NCBI GenBank assembly: GCA_028753945.1
Contig: JAPNXP010000012.1
Location: 1,984,001-2,048,000 of the forward strand
Direction of reading: 5' to 3'
DNA from: Hexactinellida sp. DTS-2022
Lineage: Eukaryota > Porifera > Hexactinellida
Length of the DNA stretch: 64,000 nucleotides
The notes under the pieces are model-generated. The model was not told where the DNA came from. It made no database searches and saw only the letters and a list, made by a program, of their open reading frames with translations. Each line of letters begins with the position of its first letter. Position 1 is the first letter of the stretch. The position numbers and the translations under genes are program-made. Below, piece by piece: positions 57,641 to 64,000 of this stretch.

Positions 57641-57772
57641 CTTGCCAAAACTGCCATCGCCAATTTCTTTTAATAGATCCCATTTAAACAAAGGATTTAC
57701 ATCTAGAAGATGCGGTGAAATATCTTCGGCGCGAGTTTGACGAGGGCTAAATAATTTTCTAAAGAATGCCAT
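57641..57772 (-). CDS. SLK/STK10-like kinase, exon 1 (start and glycine loop)
   Basis: The ATG at 57770-57772 opens MAFFRKLFSPRQTRAEDISP, then HLLDVNPLFKWDLLKEIGDG, ending SFGK (44 codons). The MxFFRKLF start and the W-x-L-x-x-E-I-G-D-G-S-F-G-K glycine-rich ATP loop (residues 36-44) are characteristic of SLK/STK10 kinases. The donor AAG|GTAAAT is phase 0 and joins exactly to VHKAQ of exon 2, restoring GKVHKAQ. The initiator has G at +4 but no purine at -3. Upstream, CACTAG|AACCTGC could be the acceptor of a 5' UTR intron. Confidence 0.95.
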
Positions 57773-58423
57773 GCAGGTTCTAGTGTAGTACGATAGAAAA
57801 TAAAATTCGAAATTAGGCCATATAAAAAATTACTTGTTTATCATCTAAATGTTTTACAAAATAAGGACGGATAGCGGGACAATAAAGATTATTCCATTAA
57901 AGTAGAAATCAAAGGACATTGGAAATATAACATACTGGAAGTATTGTAAATACAAGACCAAATAAACTGTATACACGTTTCTAGATAGTGTTCAATCAAA
58001 TCCGTCACAACGACCCAAATTATGTTCAATCATTACCTATGGAAGGCGCTGAGAATTAAGCATCCTTTAATTTGTGGAGCGTTCCCGCGCTCAGCGCTCC
58101 TTGCCAAAAAAAGGACAACACTGACAATTCAAATCCGAAATTCAAAAGGAGCACGCATATTTTGAACTCGTCTATGTATTTACAACGATATAATTTTATC
58201 AAGGTTGAAACCGACTAATGATTTATTTGGTTGAACAAATAATATTTGCCGAATATTTGATATTTGGTTGCCAACCTGATATCAGTATTTGGGGATACCG
58301 ACATTTCGAGACTCGACAATACGATACCGACAATTCGAGATGCGACATTTCGAGATGCGACATTACGATACAAGATATTATGAAGTTGATAAGATAACTT
58401 AGACATGAATAAACACAAGTCAA
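57773..58423. other. upstream flank of the kinase first coding exon
   Basis: It would hold the 5' UTR or its intron. No promoter element can be named with confidence. A short repeat (58301-58375) and chance frames are present. Confidence 0.4.
58301..58375. repeat. short tandem repeat of TTCGAGATGCGACA words
   Basis: ATTTCGAGACTCGACAATACG and ATTCGAGATGCGACATT units are repeated about five times, each of 13-21 bp. Confidence 0.7.
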
Positions 58424-58812
58424 CCGTCACCACACATCAACCGTGAAGCGGTTGGTGTGAGTTTATACTTATAAGATTAATTATATATCGTCGACAGTTC
58501 TGAAATTTTAATGATTACGTCATCTTCCGCTAATGAGCAAGCATGTTGATAAAATGGTGAGACAAACATGCCCTTAATGTACATGTTCTATCAAATTTTC
58601 AGATTTTTGCTAGATGGTGCGAATAATTAGTGGATAAATGAATTTCACGCTTCTCATAATGTGACAATGACGTCAGAACTTGTCGAATGAAAAATTTAGA
58701 TTGTAAACCTCAACTGGTTGCGGGCGCCAAAATTTACCCCTATATTCCTTAAATAAGATTTCGGAACTGTGCGAGTTTCTTAATCAATCAACTAGGAACA
58801 CACGGACAATAT
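58424..58812 (-). repeat. hairpin-ended repeat, copy E (diverged, 3' truncated)
   Basis: It contains CAACCGTGAAGCGGTTGGTGTG, GATTACGTCATC and the GTGACAATGACGTCAGAACTTG block of the family, ending near AATCAACTAGGAACACACGG. The terminal CTAG hairpin is missing. Confidence 0.7.
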
Positions 58813-58813
58813 A

Positions 58814-59612
58814 CAGTGCAACCTCTATAAGCACGGTACGTGGTATACCGATGGTATAATTAGGTATAATTAATTATACCAAATTAGGAATTGTTCGGTA
58901 TAACATTCTAAACTTCAATTACACATTTAATATACCTACATCTATACTACCTTAAACACTAGAAATATACGTAGTATATTGTGGTATAATATTGGTATAT
59001 TCTAGGTGTAATCTAGTTAAAATTTAATAAATATTAAGCATAAGGTAGTATACCTAAAATAGCCACTAATTTGGTATAATTGGTTATACCTCATTATACC
59101 ATCGGTATACCACGTACCGTGTCTATAAGTGGGGTCTCTATAAATGGGGAACCTCCATAAGTGGGGAATTTTTTTACCATATTCGTATATATCCATACAA
59201 ATGAACCTCTATAAGCGGGGAAGTGGGGAATGGGGGACCATAAATTTCAAGGAGTTTTTATCTGCATACAAAACAACCTCCATAAATGGGGGGAATGGAC
59301 AAATCCTAACATGATTCTTATAAAATAATACAATATTTCCAATAAATCGACTCTAAAGTTCTACAGAAAAAAATATTTTCGATTGATCTACTCTGATGTT
59401 TTTAGAAGAAATCACCTAGTGTAGATCAGCAGTTAACTAAATTGTCATAATATACAAATAATAACTATAACGTGCATTAATGTGTGTGTTATATGAATAC
59501 TTTGTATAATATAGCATATATAATGTTTTTCCAATTGAATTTTATAACCGGGGAATGGGGGGCAATTGAAATTTTCCCCGTCCCATGCTCCCCACTTATA
59601 GAGGTTCCACTG
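58814..59612. mobile_element. TA-type MITE, CCTCTATAAGNGGGG ends, split
   Basis: CAGTGCAACCTCTATAAG and (inverted) CAGTGGAACCTCTATAAGTG with TA on both sides. It is rich in ATAAGTGGGGAA words. The 290-bp MITE at 58832 interrupts its left arm. Confidence 0.9.
58832..59121. mobile_element. 290-bp MITE, CACGGTACGTGG ends, TSD TCTATAAG, copy 2
   Basis: A perfect 8-bp duplication TCTATAAG (58824-58831 and 59122-59129). It is almost identical to 42554-42842, so both insertions are recent. Confidence 0.95.
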
Positions 59613-60045
59613 TACGTATTCAAAGACAAACACTAACTACTAAGTATAAACAGTAGTCGTTATCAACTTTTTCCCGGATCATTGATAAACAGTTCATTAT
59701 AACTCTAGCCACTAGTTACAATCTAACGATATTCCCGTAAAATGACATTAACAAAATTGGAAGAATATATGTTTATTTAATTTTGATGGTAAGTTTTCAG
59801 AGCATAACAAAATGTTTCAAAGTAGGCATTACTTTCAATGGGAGGTCTGTGCTTGCTTCGTCTGTAGCAGCGCTACAAATTTGGGTTCAGTTTTAGACAA
59901 AGCGATAAAAAGATCAACCTCTACGCTTAATCGAGATGTTTGTATAAAGAAAAGTATCTTTGTTCACATAAATAAGTACACGGAAACTTCAATATGTTAT
60001 CCCATTCACAGCTATAGCACATTTACTAGGATAGTACGCACTCAA

Positions 60046-60240
60046 TTAAGACCAGAGCTTAATCAGTGGTAAGGTCAAAATGTTGAATCGTTCAAATATC
60101 GTCTGCAATATCATAAAATCGACTGTGAACTGTGTCGTTTGGAGAGGTACCCAATTGACCTTCTTTTCCACATTTACAATTAAGCAGCGAACAATGTCCT
60201 TACAAAACGGAAGTATAAGCATCTCTGCGATTGTGTGAGG
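60046..60240 (-). pseudogene. hAT transposase fragment (ZBED5-like)
   Basis: On the minus strand: KSPHTIAEMLILPFCKDIV and RCLIVNVEKKVNWVPLQTTQF. The K-P-H-T-I-x-E-x-L-I-L-P motif followed by a V-P-L segment is characteristic of ZBED5/SCAN-linked hAT transposases just before their DDE domain. Only this piece is clear. The plus-strand frame 59812-60072 is a shadow. Confidence 0.65.
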
Positions 60241-60404
60241 GGACTTTTCTTTGGGGATCTTCAGACCAACCAACTACGAGGCGCGAAGACCTGCTTGATT
60301 TTGATAATTTACATGACCACTCTTATCCAAACGAACTCGCTTCAATCCTATATCTTTCTACAAAAATATATAACATCTTTATCTAATAATCGGGATGTAC
60401 TTGA

Positions 60405-60500
60405 GCATAGGCGTCGTTACGGGGGGGCTGAGGGACCTGCCCCCCCCTCCCCACTTTACAAAACTGTGGGGGGAGCAGAGTACCTTTCGCCCCCCTAGTT
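60405..60500. mobile_element. solo end of the CATAGGCG family
   Basis: GCATAGGCGTCGTTACGGGGG matches the ends of 37900-38955 and 51120-51295. It is followed by GGGG/CCCC-rich sequence. No opposite end was found. Confidence 0.5.
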
Positions 60501-60826
60501 TTTTATCAGGAGTCTGAAGCATTTGTTTGTCTTTACGATGAAGACATATTCACTATACAGATTCATGTGCAATGGGTGATTAAAACCTCTAATTATTAAA
60601 GCCACATTGTTATTCATCTCCTATCGGTGTTTTTTCAAAACTTCTAGAATAATAATTATTAATATAAACTTTTTGTAAACTAATATAAACTTTTTTTAAC
60701 TTTTTGTTCTTTTTTTCTTCCAGCAAGACGAAATTTCTATCTTCGAGGAAAAATTCAGAATTATGCAGTTCCTAGATGTAGTTGAATTCCTCAGACAAGC
60801 TCCAGAGGATATTTACTCTAAACTAC

Positions 60827-60960
60827 CAAGGCCGGCGCCACCGGGGGTGTCAAGACACCCACTGCCTCAAGGAAATGAAGCGATGCTTGCAGTGACACCA
60901 ACTGGACTATACAGTGACACCCACTACACCCACACCTCATAATACGTGTCGCCGGCAATG
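60827..60960. mobile_element. 134-bp GCCGGCG-ended MITE, TSD ACTAC, copy 2
   Basis: CAAGGCCGGCGCCAC and (inverted) CATTGCCGGCGACAC with the pentamer ACTAC on both sides (60822-60826 and 60961-60965). This is the intact version of the level 3 element at 43928-46064. Confidence 0.85.
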
Positions 60961-61730
60961 ACTACTCATCGAAGAAGAATTTGTTACTGCTAACCATCTC
61001 GTTATCTGTTCTGGTGTGGCATCTGTAAAGGAATATATTAAAAAACTACACAGACCTACATCCTAAACTGAGTAATGATGGATCTCCCATTCCTCTACCA
61101 AAATGTATCCAAGAGACTACTGGTCTAAATTAACCCGTCTAGATGTTCTCGAGAATTTACCAAATTACTGTCGGAATTTTCATTCAGACAAAGATGTTGA
61201 TGTTATCAAAGAACTACTTAAACTTTGCTATTATACCCCTAGCGGTAGACGAAGTACTCATCCCAAGTAAAGCGGTTTTTCTGATGTTGAGGTATAGTAC
61301 TTCGAATTTAGCCTATAATATTTTTTGAAAATACTTTCCTCTCCCAAACAATTCACCCCAGAGTAAACTTAAGTCTCCTTCGATTGACAACTATCAGGCC
61401 CTTCAATGTCTACGTGATACAAACTATATTGACAATGACATAGCTATTATACTTGATGAAATGCATCCCCGCCCCAAGTTCAATACGATGGACAAGCTCT
61501 TATTGGTTGTAATGCAGATATGGCTATGCACACAAGTTCTATGTTAAATGGTTGCTTCGCTCAAGAAATCGATTCCTTTTGTTATTTCGGCAATATCCCT
61601 TGTTAAGAATTCTGGTGAAATTGTCACCAAATAATAATAATACAATCTCATTACAGAGTAAGCGATATAGTTCTGATAACCATACAACCAATGTGAAAGC
61701 TTATAATAAATTCTTAACTAATTACAAATA

Positions 61731-61887
61731 CAGTGGATGCCGGTTATAAGCACATCGTCGGGACCTGCACTTAATGTGCTTATAACCGACATGTTCTTAT
61801 AACCGACATAAATTATATAGGGTATATGGCAACCATTTTCCAACATAGTGTTCTTATAACCGGTGTGCTTATATCCGACATCTACTG
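61731..61887. mobile_element. 157-bp TA-type MITE, GCCGGTTATAAGCACA ends
   Basis: CAGTGGATGCCGGTTATAAG and (inverted) CAGTAGATGTCGGATATAAG with TA on both sides. Intact relative of 37816-39036. Confidence 0.9.
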
Positions 61888-62236
61888 TATCAAGACAAGA
61901 ATTACAAAATTACCAACCTCATCAGAATATCTATTTTATACATGTCACCTCATCTAGAACCCCAGAAATAACCTATAGTGTAAAAAAAAGTTTTTTGATA
62001 TATCAGCTTTTGAATTTATTTCTGTAAATTTCACCATTTCTTTTCCTCCGGGATTTGTTCGGTGGTCTCTTCTATATACACTATTCATGAAAGAAACCTA
62101 ATATTTTCTGGACACTCCGTGCTGCAAAAATAATAAAATCTTCAGTAATACACCTAGGAAATAACAAGCAAGCTGATGCTTCTGTTCTTGTTCTATTCCA
62201 CGAGACGAATATTACTATAGCAGGTATTCGTTTATA

Positions 62237-62384
62237 CAGTCTGTTCTCTCTAATAGTCGACTTTTCTAATAGTCCACTTATTTACTTGTCCAAATCAACT
62301 ATTTAATATCTGTAATAGTCCATATTCTCTATAGTCCACTTTGGCCCAATTGCCCACTGGTGGACTATTAGAGAGAACAGTGTG
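62237..62384. mobile_element. MITE, GTTCTCTNTAATAGTCCAC ends, copy 2
   Basis: CAGTCTGTTCTCTCTAATAG and (inverted) CACACTGTTCTCTCTAATAG with TA on both sides. Same family as 2571-2736, inverted relative to it. Confidence 0.88.
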
Positions 62385-62840
62385 TACCTTTCTGAAGATG
62401 GTATAAACGCTGGGGTTTTTAACTTAATTCGGGTTTGGTGGCTTTGTGTAAATTATAAGTGAAGTTTAAGTCAAGGAAACGCTTTAGTTTAAATTTTCAA
62501 ATGATTACAAACTGAATTTCTCTGTTCTTTTAATAATTGGCTGGATACATGGCAAGACTCAAAAAAGTTGGGTTTATCACAACAAACATTCAAAGCATTA
62601 ATTAATACAGACGAATTATGACATATCTGAACTGTCTCTTGAATTGCTCAATGAAGGATATGATTACGTACTAACTGGTAGTTTTCAAAATGATGCATTG
62701 GAAAGAAGGATTCACAGTATCGGTAGCTAAGTGGAGGACGGTTTTTAGTGAGTTCGCAAGAAGTACTCCGGTCTGAATCAATAATAAAGCTTAAATCTCT
62801 CCCTAAGAGAAACATCGACATCAGATCATTATGATCCACA

Positions 62841-63442
62841 AATGATTCCATTTGATCAATCAAGGAATACGCACATTAATTACTCATAAATGATTAAAGA
62901 TCACTTACAATTAAATGGATATACCCAACAAGCAGCTATTTACATTTCCGATATATTTCCTTGTCGTTAGCTGAAAGATTGAAGTGTCCTGACTGTCTAT
63001 GTTTCTTGCAGAATGACCATGTTTAATCTGACCTCAACAATGTGAATCAGGGAGGTTTAACACAACCTAATATAACAGCTTGACATCAATATGTGTCGAG
63101 TGCATTCTGCTTGTTAGAACATTCAGAAGGACAAATTTGAGTTTCTAACTTTCCTTGGAAAACTCTAGCTGAAGAATTACTCAATCTAACAACAACTGGG
63201 TGGGATAATTCGTTTGCTTGTCTAGAACACTCAAATAAATCAAGAGAAATCGTGAACAGTATCATTTCCAATATTTATTTTAAAAATAAGCTCTATAGCA
63301 ATTCAATAATGTTATTGTGAAAACCTAAATACGCTCGATAATACAATCATAATTAATGTAATAATATCAATGCCGGTCACATATCGTAGGATTTTGACCA
63401 GTACCATGGATTTGCTATTACAATTTTATATTGCGGGTCAGA
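62841..63442. other. unassigned stretch
   Basis: No gene is recognised. A minus-strand frame at 63086-63271 has no identifiable domain. Confidence 0.4.
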
Positions 63443-63450
63443 ATCCTATG

Positions 63451-63578
63451 CAGGGGCGTAACTACTATAGGACAGGGGTGGACAAAGTCCAGGGGCCTCC
63501 GAGCAATTGACTAGGAAATGGGAGGGGCATCAAAATTGTATTTGTCCAGGGGCCACCAAGCGCCTAGTTACGCCACTG
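63451..63578. mobile_element. 128-bp hAT-like MITE, TSD ATCCTATG
   Basis: A perfect 8-bp duplication ATCCTATG (63443-63450 and 63579-63586) brackets CAGGGGCGTAACTA and (inverted) CAGTGGCGTAACTA. The ends resemble those of 17566-17813. Confidence 0.93.
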
Positions 63579-63665
63579 ATCCTATGCGGGTCAAAATCCT
63601 ATGCAACAGGTTCCTACGATGAAGTCTGCAGAAATCAAAAACATTGATTGTTAGTTCGTCTAGAG

Positions 63666-63815
63666 CATGTGTGTCAAACTCGATTCGAATAGTGGGCCAA
63701 TTTAATAACCCCAGCCCTTACCCGGGCCAAATCCCAGATATTTTAATGGATTGCGGGCCGCATTTGAGCAACTGCGGGCCATAAATGGCCGCGGGCCAAC
63801 AGTTTGACACGCCTG
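63666..63815. mobile_element. 150-bp hAT-like MITE, TSD GTCTAGAG
   Basis: A perfect 8-bp duplication GTCTAGAG (63658-63665 and 63816-63823) brackets CATGTGTGTCAAACTC and (inverted) CAGGCGTGTCAAACTG. GCGGGCC words are inside. CAGGNGTGTCAAACT is a common hAT-type end. Confidence 0.93.
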
Positions 63816-64000
63816 GTCTAGAGAATAAGAGCACTCAAGTTTCGGTGTAAGCTAAAATGTCAAAGGGCTTGACCTACGTAAGATCAGGCCTTGGTGCTAT
63901 CCTAAAAAATGGACTATGGAAAGGTTACAAGGGTTACAACGAATTTTGGGTTAATAAACAATCGTCTCGTTAACAAAGTCAGCTTTTTGGGCGAGTCGGG

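Larger units (their letters stand above)
60720..62840 (+). pseudogene. P/THAP9-like transposase, interrupted by three MITEs
   Basis: Segments on the plus strand, in order: RNFYLRGKIQNYAV and QAPEDIYSKLP near 60735-60826. After a MITE, LLIEEEFVTANHLVICSG. Near 61440-61600, IAIILDEMH followed in another frame by QALIGCNADMAMHTSSMLNG and CFAQEIDSFCYFGNIPC. Then two more MITEs, and LELLNEGYDYVLTGSFQNDA, LERR and LSGGRFLVS-like text (62640-62780). LDEM in the catalytic domain and a C-terminal QNDALERRxxxxxxLSGGRF motif are features of P-element/THAP9-like transposases. Stops and shifts are numerous. Confidence 0.55.

Noticed and set aside
1..64000. Bacterial or phage-type features (operons, CRISPR, riboswitches)
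   Set aside because: Spliced kinase exons and eukaryotic transposons show that this is nuclear metazoan DNA. No such structures are present.

Overview
This window is AT-rich invertebrate-type metazoan DNA. One host gene is clear: an SLK/STK10 (Ste20 family, GCK-V) protein kinase on the minus strand. Three in-phase coding exons are visible, at 57641-57772, 29137-29598 and 11476-11727, and they carry the glycine loop, catalytic loop, DFG, APE and lobe IX motifs. All splice junctions are phase 0 with GT/AG borders. The introns are about 28.0 kb and 17.4 kb, and the 3' end of the gene is not visible below 11476. The taxon cannot be fixed from the sequence alone.

Nearly everything else is intronic or flanking transposable elements of many superfamilies, most of them decayed. 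On the left (0.4-14 kb) lie TA-flanked pogo/Tigger-like MITEs, a hairpin-ended repeat, a CACAGTG-ended element with a 5-bp duplication (5696-6858) and a mariner remnant with D34D spacing. From 15-19 kb a TTF/ZMYM-type hAT transposase pseudogene is broken by several younger insertions. From 19-24 kb there is a P-like element with long inverted ends, a nest of hAT and piggyBac-like MITEs, and a Tc1-like element. From 25-28 kb there is a decayed RAG1-like/Transib transposase with CACWGTG-type ends. From 30-36 kb a degenerate Ty3/gypsy element is split by an insertion carrying a ~143-bp satellite array. From 37-41 kb there are nested MITEs and an unrecognised ORF. From 43-48 kb a five-level nest contains an OTU-protease palindrome. 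At 52-54 kb there is a nearly complete FLYWCH/MULE transposon with long TIRs and a 9-bp duplication. From 55-63 kb there are further palindromic elements, P-like and hAT-like transposase remnants and small MITEs.

The most notable observation concerns the RAG1-like element (25054-28021) and the non-autonomous element 5696-6858. Both end in a V(D)J-type heptamer. In both, a second conserved block (GGAAATAG) lies 10 bp farther from the heptamer at the right end than at the left end. This one-helical-turn asymmetry resembles the 12/23 spacer rule of recombination signal sequences. The transposase also keeps most of a C-terminal CCGHC-type tail.

No RNA gene, CRISPR array or operon-like structure was recognised. 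Coordinates of many repeat edges are exact where a target-site duplication (TSD) is quoted and approximate otherwise.
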